The notes beneath the pieces were generated by a model. The model was not told where the DNA came from and did no database searches. It saw only the letters and a program-made list of their open reading frames with translations. Below, piece by piece: positions 23,725-34,432 of a stretch of 64,000 nt of DNA. The stretch lies in the NCBI GenBank assembly GCA_021186555.1, contig JAJKFL010000042.1:49147980-49211979 (forward strand), in the 5' to 3' direction. The stretch comes from Reticulitermes speratus. Lineage: Eukaryota > Arthropoda > Insecta > Blattodea > Rhinotermitidae. A program made the position numbers and the translations under genes. Positions within the stretch are counted from its first letter, which is position 1; each line of letters opens with the position of its first letter.

Positions 23725-23739
23725 TGAAATACTGAAGTT

Positions 23740-24310
23740 GTTCTGCGTCTGGATGCGCCATATGCACAGTCCTGTACAACTGGATGCGCCATATCCACAG
23801 TCCTGTACAACTGGATGCGCCATATCCACAGTCCTGTACAACTGGATGCGCCATATCCACAGTCCTGTACAACTGGATGCGCCATATCCACAGTCCTGTA
23901 CAACTGGATGCGCCATATCCACAGTCCTGTACAACTGGATGCGCCATATCCACAGTCCTGTACAACTGGATGCGCCATATCCACAGTCCTGTACAACTGG
24001 ATGCGCCATATCCACAGTCCTGTACAACTGGATGCGCCATATCCACAGTCCTGTACAACTGGATGCGCCATATCCACAGTCCTGTACAACTGGATGCGCC
24101 ATATCCACAGTCCTGTACAACTGGATGCGCCATATCCACAGTCCTGTACAACTGGATGCGCCATATCCACAGTCCTGTACAACTGGATGCGCCATATCCA
24201 CAGTCCTGTAAACTGTGGCCAATCCACATCGTACAACTGGATGCACCATATCCACAGTCCTGTACAACTGGATGCGCCATATCCACAGTCCTGTACAACT
24301 GGATGAGATA
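23740..24310 (+). repeat. 31-bp minisatellite (catatccacagtcctgtaca...)
   Basis: About 18 near-identical units. One unit near 24208-24235 is rearranged. All six frames stay open over several hundred bases, giving overlapping false ORFs on both strands. Confidence 0.95.
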
Positions 24311-24587
24311 AATCCACTTCGCTCTTTGCCATCCTCTTTGTCTTTGTTTTGTTTGAGCATTATTATCGAATCCATGCTTATGTCTTGTTATTTAGGGTTA
24401 ACGTCTCTCCAATGCATGCTGCATATCCCGCCCATATCAGTACGTGGCTTACAGTGCAAATCATTATACAGTTCTGTCCTTCCTAATGTCACTGCTCGCT
24501 CTAGTCCACACCTGACTGTCACCTGACTGTCACCTACTGTCACCTGACTGTCACCTCCAGTCTATTGACACTGAGTTTCATGTAAAA

Positions 24588-24838
24588 CTTTTTTTTTCAT
24601 GGCTCGACAGCCTTAGTGCTCCTAGGCCTCCTCTATGAGGTTTCACGATCACACTTTAGACACACCACAGTCGGTAGGACTCCTCTGGACGAGTGATCAG
24701 CCCGACTCAGAGACACCTGACAACACACAACACTCACAAGACACAGACATCCATGCCCCCGGCGGGATTCGAACCCGCAATCCCAGTAAGCGAGCGGCCG
24801 CAGACCCACGCCTTAGACCGCGCGGCCGCTGAGATCGG
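24588..24838 (-). mobile_element. SINE-B copy
   Basis: Minus strand: gccgatctcagcggccgcgc head, box B GGTTCGAATCC within gcgggttcgaatcccgcc, body with tgatcactcgtccagaggag, and a 3' end ggctgtcgagccatg followed by A run. Same layout as 28800-29222. Confidence 0.8.
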
Positions 24839-24892
24839 CTGTAAAACATTACTTTAGTATATTCTGATATTCATAATTAATTAATTTAATTA

Positions 24893-25590
24893 CTCAATCA
24901 ATTCTGCAGTCTGTCTTACGACAGGTCCGTAGCCTCTTCATTCTGCAGTCTGTCTTACGACAGGTCCGTAGCCTCTTCATTCTGCAGTCTGTCTTACGAC
25001 AGGTCCGTAGCCTCTTCATTCTGCAGTCTGTCTTACGACAGGTCCGTAGCCTCTTCATTCTGTAGTCTGTCTTACGACAGGTCCGTAGCCTCTTCATTCT
25101 GCAGTCTGTCTTACGACAGGTCCGTAGCCTCTTCATTCTGCAGTCTGTCTTACGACAGGTCCGTAGCCTCTTCATTCTGTAGTCTGTCTTACGACAGGTC
25201 CGTAGCCTCTTCCAAAGCGAGTTCTCCACAGGATGCGATCTAGTGCTTCCTCTTTCAATTTTCAGTATATTCTCTTTTCCTTAAGGTCATCCAGTAGCTG
25301 CTTACGCCCTCTTCCTCGTCTTCCCGTCATTTCTATCCTTCCCTCTAACTTTCCTTCAATCACATGTTTCAGAAGGCAGTTCCTACGCAAGATGTGACCA
25401 ATCCAGTTAGCCTTTCTTCTTTTTATTGTATGTACGATATTCCTCTCCTCCTTCACTCTGTGTAATACTTCTTCATTTCTCACACGATCGGTCCAACTGA
25501 TCTTCTCCATTCTTCTCCAGCACCACATTTCAAAACTTTTCAACCAATTTCTCGAGATATTTCTAATGTGCAATATTAAATAATGCAAAT
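24893..25590 (-). pseudogene. Non-LTR RT C-terminus with expanded 39-bp tail repeat
   Basis: Minus strand 25262-25588 translates LKSFEMWCWRRMEKISWTDR, then NEEVLHRVKEERN and KANWIGHILRRNCLLKHVIE, a well-known post-RT region of insect non-LTR elements. The frame continues WKLKEEALDRILWRTRFG. Just downstream, the 24901-25213 segment is eight 39-bp copies (KRLRTCRKTDCRM in one frame). The 3' end of the element itself has been tandemly amplified. Confidence 0.8.
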
Positions 25591-25674
25591 ATTCACTAAA
25601 TTTAATCTGTCATTATTTTATTCCTGAACGCACCTTCGACTTGTTGGTGTCTTACTAAACAGGCCTGTGTCTTT

Positions 25675-25745
25675 TGGGGATGTTACGCCGTGTCGACTAG
25701 TAAATAGTCACAGACGTTTCGAGAGGAACATGGTACTAACTGCCA
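25675..25745 (+). mobile_element. Decayed copy of a cgacgtttc-type short repeat
   Basis: gatgttacgccgtgtcgact, then agtcacagacgtttcgagag. The layout matches the repeat at 52190-52265 (gatgtgacgcactgtagtgt ... ccgacgtttccgaagaac), which carries an HHR-like core on its minus strand. Here it is too diverged to call the core. Confidence 0.4.
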
Positions 25746-26037
25746 TGCAACGTGTAAGCAGTTTTGTCTATTTTCGGAGCAAGTTCCCTGCTACAGATAG
25801 CGGCTCAGTAAATATATCCCACATCAACTGCATTTCTGGAGTGGAAAGGTGCTTCCGCGCTGTGTAAAGAAAGACTGTGATGGTCTGCGATGTTTGTTCA
25901 CATGTCGACGTCCTGCGACACGTACGACGCAATAACACAGTCTGTGTTGTGTTCGAACACGTCGCTGTATCGCTGGCTCTCACACGCATTTTCAACGTAG
26001 TTGTGCGGCTCTGTTTTGTAACGCGCCCGTCTGCATG

Positions 26038-26275
26038 CGTGGGCCGCGATAGCTTAGTCGGTATTGCGACTCGCTACGAACTGGACGGTCCGGGGATCGA
26101 ATCCCGGTGGGGGCGAGATTTTCTGAACCTGTCCAGACCGGCCCTGGGGTCTACCCAGCCTCCTGTACAGTGGGTACCGGGTCTTTCCCGGGGGTAAAGC
26201 GGCCGGGGCGTGGCGTTGACCACCCACCCCATTTGGCGCCGAGGTTAAAGAAAGAGTAGAGCTATATCATCATAC
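26038..26275 (+). mobile_element. SINE-A, most complete copy
   Basis: tRNA-like head gggccgcgatagcttagtcg (box A TAGCTTAGTCGG) and box B GGATCGAATCC. The body has ggtaccgggtctttcccggg and accacccaccccatttggcg, ending agagtagagctata. Other copies are on the minus strand at 6240-6745, 34203-34432 and 56670-56928. It is an RNA polymerase III-type retroposon with no coding capacity. Confidence 0.85.
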
Positions 26276-26329
26276 TGAACACTTAATTGCAATTCGCCGT
26301 ATGCACAAAATGCGGGCCTTTGAATCTTA

Positions 26330-28030
26330 AAACAGGTGGTACAGTTCGTATGCAGGATGTCTTAATGAATTGAACCTGTGAGGACTGAGATTAACGTGGA
26401 TTATGTATAAAGATGCAGTCCGTACCGCGCAGTAAACACACTCCGTCTCAGTTATACAAACCAGTCAGTTAATGCTGTACAGTGAAATAATCGCTGTTTG
26501 TTCTGAGATCCACACAAAACACATAAATACAGTCCGTACCGCGCAGTAAACACACTCCGTCTCAGTTATACAAACCAGTCAGTTAATGCTGTACAGTGAA
26601 ATAATCGCTGTTTGTTCTGAGATCCACACAAAACACATAAATACACTGTGTGGGCAGAACGTAGAATTGTTGAATGTTAAACATGGTGGTACATATAGTA
26701 ACCACTGGGCTTTGAAGGGTTAATATACATTATACATAAATACAGTCCGTACCGCGCAGTAAACACACTCCGTCTCAGTTACACAAACCAGTCAGTTAAT
26801 GCTGTACAGTGAAATAATCGCTGTTTGTTCTGAGATCCACACAAAACACATAAATACAGTCCGTACCGCGCAGTAAACACACTCCGTCTCAGTTACACAA
26901 ACCAGTCAGTTAATGTTGTACAGTGAAATAATCGCTGTTTGTTCTGAGATCCACACAAAACACATAAATACAGTCCGTACCGCGCAGTAAACACACTCCG
27001 TCTCAGTTACACAAACCAGTCAGTTAATGTTGTACAGTGAAATAATCGCTGTTTGTTCTGAGATCCACACAAAACACATAAATACAGTCCGTACCGCGCA
27101 GTAAACACACTCCGTCTCAGTTACACAAACCAGTCAGTTAATGTTGTACAGTGAAATAATCGCTGTTTGTTCTGAGATCCACACAAAACACATAAATACA
27201 GTCCGTACCGAGCAGTAAACACACTCCGTCTCAGTTATACAAACCAGTCAGTTAATGTTGTACAGTGAAATAATCGCTGTTTGTTCTGAGATCCACACAA
27301 AACACATAAATACAGTCCGTACCGCGCAGTAAACACACTCCGTCTCAGTTATACAAACCAGTCAGTTAATGTTGTACAGTGAAATAATCGCTGTTTGTTC
27401 TGAGATCCACACAAAACACATAAATACAGTCCGTACCGCGCAGTAAACACACTCCGTCTCAGTTATACAAACCAGTCAGTTAATGCTGTACAGTGAAATA
27501 ATCGCTGTTTGTTCTGAGATCCACACAAAACACATAAGTACACTGTGTGGGCAGAACGTAGAATTTTTAGGCGCGTTCGCAAAATTGCGAAAAGCGACAA
27601 TTAGTTTCGTCATGTCTGTCTGTCCTTATGTCCGCATGGAGCAACTGGGCTACCACTGGACGGATTTTAATTATATTTGACATTTGAATATTTTTCGAAA
27701 ATCTGTCCAGAAAATTCAAGTTTCATTAAAATGTGACAACAATAACGGTACTTTACATGAAGACCTACGTACATTTATGATAATATCTCACTGAATTCTT
27801 CTTAGAATGAGAAATGTTTCAGACAAAAGTTGTAGAGAAAATCAAAACACACATTTTATGTTCAATAACGTTTTTCGAAAATCATGCCGTTTATGAGATA
27901 ATGTGGAAAAATATGGTAGAGCCAGACAGGCCACAGATGACAATATAATACGACGCATGCGCGTTGCATGCTGGGTAACTGAACCACGTGGTACGTACAG
28001 TAAGCACTTGGCTTTAAAGTGTAAATTAGA
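26330..28030 (+). mobile_element. Composite 114-bp satellite element: two arrays and a nested MITE
   Basis: Two core units (26417-26640), then an end module (cactgtgtgggcagaacg ... ctttgaagggttaa, about 26645-26720), then seven more units (26742-27545). The following end module is interrupted at gaattttt by the MITE at 27569-27984 and resumes at about 27984 with gtggtacgtacagtaagcac and gctttaaagtgtaaa. The module junction gttaatatacatt(a/g)tacata equals that at 40-55. Confidence 0.85.
27569..27984 (+). mobile_element. aggcgcgttcg MITE (copy 2) nested in satellite element
   Basis: Begins aggcgcgttcgcaaaattgc inside the satellite end module. It matches the copy at 29675-30164 through gacaatataatacgacgcat and stops at ctgggtaactgaac, where the satellite module resumes. 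The right terminus is missing, so the junction involved deletion. Confidence 0.75.
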
Positions 28031-28674
28031 CACAGGCTTACGCTTATCTTTTATCTGATGATGGGGATTATTGAAGATCGTCATTTACATGCCTCGGTCT
28101 TGTGTAAAGATGAAGTGTCGTTTAACAAAAGGAGGTGCCGGGTTATACGTTCGAGGAATCACATGAAGCAGCAGCAAATGACATGTACCAACATTACCAG
28201 ACGCCAGACAATAGCGACACACTTTGTGGAATGTGTGTAGCGTTGAATAATGGACCGCTGATTTGTGTGCTTAGCGTGGCTCTGACTGCATCATGCTTTT
28301 GTCTGTCCGTCCGTATTTTCGGATGTGATTAGCCCAGTCTAGGCCCAGGTAGCTCAGTAAATACATACCTTACTTTTGTATAATTTTATTTACTGTGCTC
28401 AGATCTTTGCCAGCATACAAACACTTCTTAAACATGCAGTTTGAACTCAACAGAGCGAAAGACTTTGAGAAGCGAATTGTAAACACCGATGCTTTCAGCA
28501 CTGTATTTATTGTATAAACGTAAGAACTGATGATGTTCTGATGGTTTTGGCTGTAACATGTGGTTTATGTATATTGATACAGCAATAAATAATTTGATGT
28601 GGTTTATCCGGTTGTGTTTCGACACACAAATATTAAACGTCTTAACACAACACCTATTTATTACAGCCCACAAT

Positions 28675-28714
28675 CAGCTACATGTTTCGGCTATGTTAAG
28701 CCATCCTCAGCCTG
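28675..28714 (-). ncRNA. Hammerhead ribozyme-like motif
   Basis: Minus-strand RNA: CUGAGGA (28704-28710), extra U, stem II GGCU-UAACAU-AGCC, GAAA, stem III palindrome ACAUGU (28680-28685), A at the cleavage position, then GCUG facing CAGG (three pairs after a first G-G mismatch). The core is intact; stem I is imperfect. Confidence 0.65.
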
Positions 28715-28799
28715 TATATATCTATAATATTTCATTATTCAAAGCTGAGATCTCAGTTTTCGTCACATTCATTATTCTGCTATATTATACTGTTAAGAA

Positions 28800-29222
28800 G
28801 CCGATCCCAGTGGCCGTGCTGTCTAACGCGTGGGTCTGTGGCCGCTCGCTTACTGGGATTGCGGGTTCGAATCCCGCCTAGGGCATGGATGTCTGTCTGT
28901 TGTGTTGTGTTTGTCGTAAGGACGGTAGTATGGAACGTAAAGTGACATGAAGGACGAAAGGATTTAAACAGTACAAAAATGGATCAAAGGGAAAAAACCC
29001 CGGACAGGCCCCCCCCCCCCCAAAAAAAAAAAATCCCGCCGGGGGCATGGATGTCTGTCTGTTGTGAGTGTTGTGTGTTAGCAGGTAGAGGTCTCTGCGA
29101 CGGGCTGATCACTCGTCTAGAGGAGTCCTACAGAGTGTGGTGTGTCTAAAAGGTGTGATTGTGAAGCCTCGAAAAATGAGGCGGCCTAGGCCCCCAAGGG
29201 GCTGTCGAGCCATTGGGAAAAA
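28800..29222 (+). mobile_element. SINE-B tandem pair (two 3'-end types)
   Basis: A full head gccgatcccagtggccgtgc with box B GGTTCGAATCC starts a copy whose tail (gaaaggatttaaacag... to A run at 29022-29032) matches the nested copy at 6455. A second, headless copy starts at atcccgccgggggcatggat and ends ggctgtcgagccattgg, like 24588. A C homopolymer lies at 29010-29021. Confidence 0.75.
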
Positions 29223-29336
29223 AATACTGTTAAGACGAAAGTATTGAGACATTAATAAAGATGGCGTATCACGTATTGCAGCCTTATGTGATGAGCCGCT
29301 TTTATTAATTTTTCAACGTCTTTTAATATTGTAATA

Positions 29337-29414
29337 CAGGGCATACACAAAATAATGGTGCGGTTTTAATAGTGAACACTATTAAAACCGCACCATTCTT
29401 TTACGTATGCCCTG
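29337..29414. mobile_element. 78-bp foldback MITE, Tc1-type family
   Basis: A hairpin cagggcatacacaaaataat ... attcttttacgtatgccctg with a centre at ttaatagtgaacactattaa. TA on both sides. Internal deletion derivative of the 21871-22276 element. Confidence 0.8.
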
Positions 29415-29674
29415 TATATATGAACATAATGGATGTGAGAACAATTGCGATCTCAGTTTCTAATAATATTACGTTTACAGCAGTACTTTCTGTTTTCTTA
29501 GAATAAAAGACTGTTTTTTTCTATAATTTAAACACATCTTTCCTTCCGTGTTCTTTGTGGTGTCCAGAACGTACAGACTTACGAGTATTTTGGTAGCCAT
29601 GGCTGTTAAAACGGTCAGCGAATATTTTAACAGAGTTCTTGGATGTAATTAGATATTTCTTTAATAGTCTTGTT

Positions 29675-30164
29675 AGGCGCGTTCGTAAAATTGCGAAAAG
29701 CGACTATTAGCTTCGTCGTGTCTGTCTCTCCGTATGTCCGCATGGAGCAGCTCGGCTACCACTGGACGGATTTTCATTAAATTTGATATTTGAGTATTTT
29801 TCGGAAATCTGTCGAGAAACTTCAAATTTCATTAAAATCTGACAACAATAACAGGTACTTTACATGAAGACGTATGTACATTTATGACAATATCTCGCTG
29901 AATTCTTCTTAGAATGAGAAATGTTTCAGACAAAAGTTGTAGAGAAAATCAAAACACACATTTTATGTTCAATAACTTTTTTCTGAAAATCGTGCCGTTT
30001 ATGAGATAATGTGGAAAAATATGGTAGAGCCGGACAGGCCACAGATGACAATATAATACGGCGCATGCGCTTTGCATGTTGGATAACTAAGGCTACAGAC
30101 ACACACTCAGAATATGTAATACTTATTGCTTTTCCACGTCAACAACGGTTACGCGAACGCTCCT
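29675..30164 (+). mobile_element. aggcgcgttcg MITE (copy 3, both termini)
   Basis: Starts aggcgcgttcgtaaaattgc and ends cgcgaacgctcct, the complement of a slightly changed terminus (aggagcgttcgcg). 490 bp. The internal sequence is shared with 9477-9870 and 27569-27984. No ORF of note. The superfamily is not assigned. Confidence 0.75.
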
Positions 30165-30212
30165 CAATATTACGTTGTACACACATTTCCGGTTTTGATT
30201 TGTAGTTGTCCT

Positions 30213-30251
30213 CAGCCTGAGAATGGTGTAACATGGCCGAAACATGTAGCT
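30213..30251 (+). ncRNA. Hammerhead ribozyme-like motif, core substitution
   Basis: CUGAGAA (30217-30223) in place of CUGANGA, so G8 is A; then a weakened stem II (UGGUGUAACAUGGCC), GAAA, ACAUGU, A, and stem I AGC/GCU. It differs from the 28675 motif by a few substitutions, hence a decayed relative. Probably inactive. Confidence 0.5.
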
Positions 30252-30889
30252 AATTGTTGATTTTAATGAACAATTGTTGTGTGAGACGGTATTATTGGTG
30301 TCAATACTGTGTACAGCAACAGGTAGCTGTGCAAAGCAACCCCCCCCCCCCAATTTACATGTATTAGTATTTCGTACAAGGTGATGCCTTTCATGAAAAC
30401 TGCAAACGTATGTTGTAAAAGGTTATTAAATACATGTTTTATGTACAGTATGTTTTCCCGCAATTATGCTTGTGGTAATAAACGCTACCCTCTCTGTACA
30501 TCTCTGTACCCTGTCCTGTCGTGTCCTGTGAAAAATTGAGTTGTCGTTTGTGTTGTTCCGTTACAGCACAACTGTGAAGCACATTAAACAGTTATACAAA
30601 TACTTAATTTGTTTCTAATGCTGCTTGTGTTAACATCGGACGTTGGAACAGAAGTATTATGTAATTTTTTATTCATCCACTACACAGTTTTGACTGCTCG
30701 CCAGTTAGCATAGCTGCATGTAGCAGCTAGCAGTGGATAGCTGAGTGTAAATTGAATGTTTGTTTACCGCAAGGGAGCAGTTATTGCGGTGTTAACTATT
30801 GAGTTGGGTGAAGAGCTGTTCTTGTATGGATCATTTCAAAGTGAACGAAATATACGTCACTCACGCGCTATCATTTGCGGAGGTACATA

Positions 30890-30988
30890 TATTACGGTCG
30901 CCAGTTCGCCGTGGCGACGAAATTTTTTACGGTGGCGCCTAGAATTGAGGTGCATAGTAGATTGTTGGAAAATCTGTGTACCCCTGAT
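30890..30988 (+). mobile_element. hAT-like element right end
   Basis: cgccgtggcgacgaaatttt, gtggcgcctagaattgaggt, ending tgtgtacccctg. This pairs with the CAGGGGTG terminus seen at 2108 and, reversed, at 46325-46395. Confidence 0.45.
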
Positions 30989-31020
30989 CACTTCTGTTGC
31001 TTAATTAGCCACATTTACTT

Positions 31021-33079
31021 TTAACCTTTTAAAGCCTAACATAACTTTATGTACCACCACGTTTAACATTCAACAATTCTACGTTCTGCCCACACAGTGT
31101 ATTTATGTGTTTTGTGTGGATCTCAGAACAAACAGCGATTATTTCACTGTACAGCATTAACTGACTGGTTTGTATAACTGAGACGGAGTGTGCTTACTGC
31201 GCGGTACGGACTGTATTTATGTGTTTTGTGTGGATCTCAGAACAATCAGCGATTATTTCACTGTACAACATTAACTGACTGGTTTGTATAACTGAGACGG
31301 AGTGTGTTTACTGCGCGGTACGGACTGTATTTATGTGTTTTGTGTGGATCTCAGAACAATCAGCGATTATTTCACTGTACAACATTAACTGACTGGTTTG
31401 TATAACTGAGACGGAGTGTGTTTACTGCGCGGTACGGACTGTATTTATGTGTTTTGTGTGGATCTCAGAACAAACAGCGATTATTTCACTGTACAACATT
31501 AACTGACTGGTTTGTATAACTGAGACGGAGTGTGCTTACTGCGCGGTACGGACTGTATTTACGTGTTTTGTGTGGATCTCAGAACAATCAGCGATTATTT
31601 CACTGTACAACATTAACTGACTGGTTTGTATAACTGAGACGGAGTGTGCTTACTGCGCGGTACGGACTGTATTTATGTGTTTTGTGTGGATCTCAGAACA
31701 ATCAGCGATTATTTCACTGTACAACATTAACTGACTGGTTTGTATAACTGAGACGGAGTGTGTTTACTGCGCGGTACGGACTGTATTTATGTGTTTTGTG
31801 TGGATCTCAGAACAATCAGCGATTATTTCACTGTACCACATTAACTGACTGGTATGTATAACTGAGACGGAGTGTGTTTACTGCGCGGTACGGACTGTAT
31901 TTATGTGTTTTGTGTGGATCTCAGAACAAACAGCGATTATTTCACTGTACAACATTAACTGACTGGTATGTATAACTGAGACGGAGTGTGCTTACTGCGC
32001 GGTACGGACTGTATTTACGTGTTTTGTGTGGATCTCAGAACAATCAGCGATTATTTCACTGTACAACATTAACTGACTGGTTTGTATAACTGAGACGGAG
32101 TGTGCTTACTGCGCGGTACGGACTGTATTTATGTGTTTTGTGTGGATCTCAGAACAAACAGCGATTATTTCACTGTACAACATTAACTGACTGGTTTGTA
32201 TAACTGAGACGGAGTGTGCTTACTGCGCGGTACGGACTGTATTTATGTGTTTTGTGTGGATCTCAGAACAATCAGCGATTATTTCACTGTACAACATTAA
32301 CTGACTGGTTTGTATAACTGAGACGGAGTGTGTTTACTGCGCGGTACGGACTGTATTTATGTGTTTTGTGTGGATCTCAGAACAAACAGCGATTATTTCA
32401 CTGTACAACATTAACTGACTGGTTTGTATAACTGAGACGGAGTGTGTTTACTGCGCGGTACGGACTGTATTTATGTGTTTTGTGTGGATCTCAGAACAAA
32501 CAGCGATTATTTCACTGTACAACATTAACTGACTGGTTTGTATAACTGAGACGGAGTGTGCTTACTGCGCGGTACGGACTGTATTTATGTGTTTTGTGTG
32601 GATCTCAGAACAAACAGCGATTATTTCACTGTACAACATTAACTGACTGGTTTGTATAACTGAGACGGAGTGTGCTTACTGCGCGGTACGGACTGTATTT
32701 ATGTGTTTTGTGTGGATCTCAGAACAATCAGCGATTATTTCACTGTACAACATTAACTGACTGGTTTGTATAACTGAGACGGAGTGTGTTTACTGCGCGG
32801 TACGGACTGTATTTATGTGTTTTGTGTGGATCTCAGAACAAACAGCGATTATTTCACTGTACAACATTAACTGACTGGTTTGTATAACTGAGACGGAGTG
32901 TGTTTACTGCGCGGTACGGACTGTATTTATGTGTTTTGTGTGGATCTCAGAACAAACAGCGATTATTTCACTGTACAACATTAACTGACTGGTTTGTATA
33001 ACTGAGACGGAGTGTGTTTACTGCGCGGTACGGAGTGAATCCTTAATATAAAACATACGTTTCGTCGTTAAAGGGTTAA
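31021..33079 (-). mobile_element. TTAA-bounded piggyBac-like element filled with 17 satellite units
   Basis: Bounded by TTAA at 31021-31024 and 33076-33079. Ends ttaaccttttaaagcc and, reversed, ttaaccctttaacgac form an imperfect inverted repeat beginning CCY, as in piggyBac-type elements. Inside: the end module gtaccaccacgtttaacatt, tctgcccacacagtg, about 17 core units of 114 bp, then gtgaatccttaatataaaac. Two variable sites in the array repeat with a four-unit period. No transposase. Confidence 0.75.
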
Positions 33080-33284
33080 AGAGAACACATGTTAGCACAT
33101 CATTCACAATTCCTTCTGCTGATCGCATCTCTGAAGTATGCCCTGTAATAGTGATTATGAAGCGGTGGAGGTCATAAGCCTGAAGGATGATTGAACACTT
33201 ACTAACAAACTGGCAGCCGTTCAAAAAAAAATTGAAAGTAATTTTCTGTTCAGTGCTCCGCGATATCCGAAGATCACTCCTTTG

Positions 33285-33515
33285 TGTGAAGGTTCCCAGG
33301 CTCCACCCGCTCGTCCTTGTGGTAAGAGCAGCATGTAGAGGTTAGTATGGAGCATTGGTGGAATGATACTGACAGGGGAAAACCGAAGTACTGGGAGAAA
33401 TACCTGACCCAGTGCCACTTTATCCACTACACATCTCACATGTACTGATCTGGGATCGAACCCGCGCCCCCGCGGTGACAGACTGGCGACTGACCGCCAT
33501 GCCGTGTGAAGTCCA
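33285..33515 (-). mobile_element. SINE-D copy
   Basis: Minus strand: cacggcatggcggtcagtcg head with box B GGTTCGATCC (gcgcgggttcgatcccagat), then tggcactgggtcaggtattt and cggttttcccctgtcag. Matches plus-strand copies at 42685 and 46508. Confidence 0.75.
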
Positions 33516-33519
33516 TCGA

Positions 33520-34195
33520 AATAATGTACAAGGACTCAGTTGCCACTCAAGTAAACCGACCGCTTGTACATTACAAAGACAAGTGTTATTGTGAGAATTA
33601 CGCCCAACCACTTATAAATACAAAATGCAGAGTTCTGTTAATGTTACAAGCTTGTGGTTCGTGTTGTTACCACTGTACTGGTATACGGAGTAGTAAGTTG
33701 AGTTGGGATCTTTGTGTGGTGGTGGGGGTGAACACATTCTTCGCAAAGTCTCGAATAAAGAGCGCCTACAAATAAAGATGCTGCCTGTGGCATTGGTCAC
33801 TCCAGTGTACTCCACGTCTCCTGTCATTGTGTTTGTGTTTCTAACCTCTGGGAAGGCGACGGCTTACGGAACACAAGAGGACGTAAGTGTCTGTAAGGTA
33901 TGTCGACGTTGCCAAGCCGTAATGGCTTCATTTCCGTCTAGCTTGGCTGCAGGGAGATTCTGTTTTATGGTAACGCTTCTTGACAACAAAAGTGGCACAA
34001 GTGTCAGTACACTCATTATTAAAACTACTGCCAACAGCTGTACACAATTTGCTAACAAGATTATATTTATTAGCGTAGATACTGCTGCATGTTTCGGCAG
34101 AGCTGGGTCATGATTAGGGAATATTTACATGCGACATGAAACCGTTACGATTGGCTTGTTAACATGATACATGTAAAAGGTTTAAGTTGCTCCTG
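33520..34195. other. Unassigned; one decayed hammerhead-like relic
   Basis: At 34080-34125, ctgctgcatgtttcggcaga followed by gctgggtcatgatta resembles the minus-strand GAAACAUG/stem II layout, but the CUGANGA box is altered at two positions. Nothing else recognised. Confidence 0.4.
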
Positions 34196-34202
34196 TTCAC
34201 GC

Positions 34203-34432
34203 AATTAAGGCTTGTAGCGGGAGTAGAGGTATAGCTCCACTAATTCTTAACCTCGACACTAGGTGGAAGTGACTGGTCAGTTTCACCCCCCGGACGCTTT
34301 ATCCCCGGGAAAGAACCCCGGTACCCTGGGTGACCCCCACAGCCAGTCTGGACGTTTGTGTAGGAGAGAAAAGGCTCTTGTTCCTCCCAGGATTCGAACC
34401 CGCGACCGTCCAGCCCGTAGCATAGTCACTTG
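34203..34432 (-). mobile_element. SINE-A copy
   Basis: gggagtagaggtatagctcc, cccggacgctttatccccgg, ggtaccctgggtgacc, and head gattcgaacccgcgaccgtc, the reverse of the 26038 copy. The head ends near tagcatagtcact, where the 26-bp array starts. Confidence 0.75.

Noticed and set aside
23581..24375. Several 150-260 codon ORFs on both strands
   Set aside because: 31-bp minisatellite open in nearly every frame; mutually exclusive translations.
25667..26197. Short ORFs with VTPCRLVNSHRRFE and SLVGIATRYELDGPGIESR
   Set aside because: These peptides are recurrent translations of insect short repeats and SINE-A heads, not genes.
31100..33040. Hammerhead motif inside the 114-bp satellite
   Set aside because: CUGAGA strings exist on both strands but no GAAA follows at the needed distance and no stem II forms.
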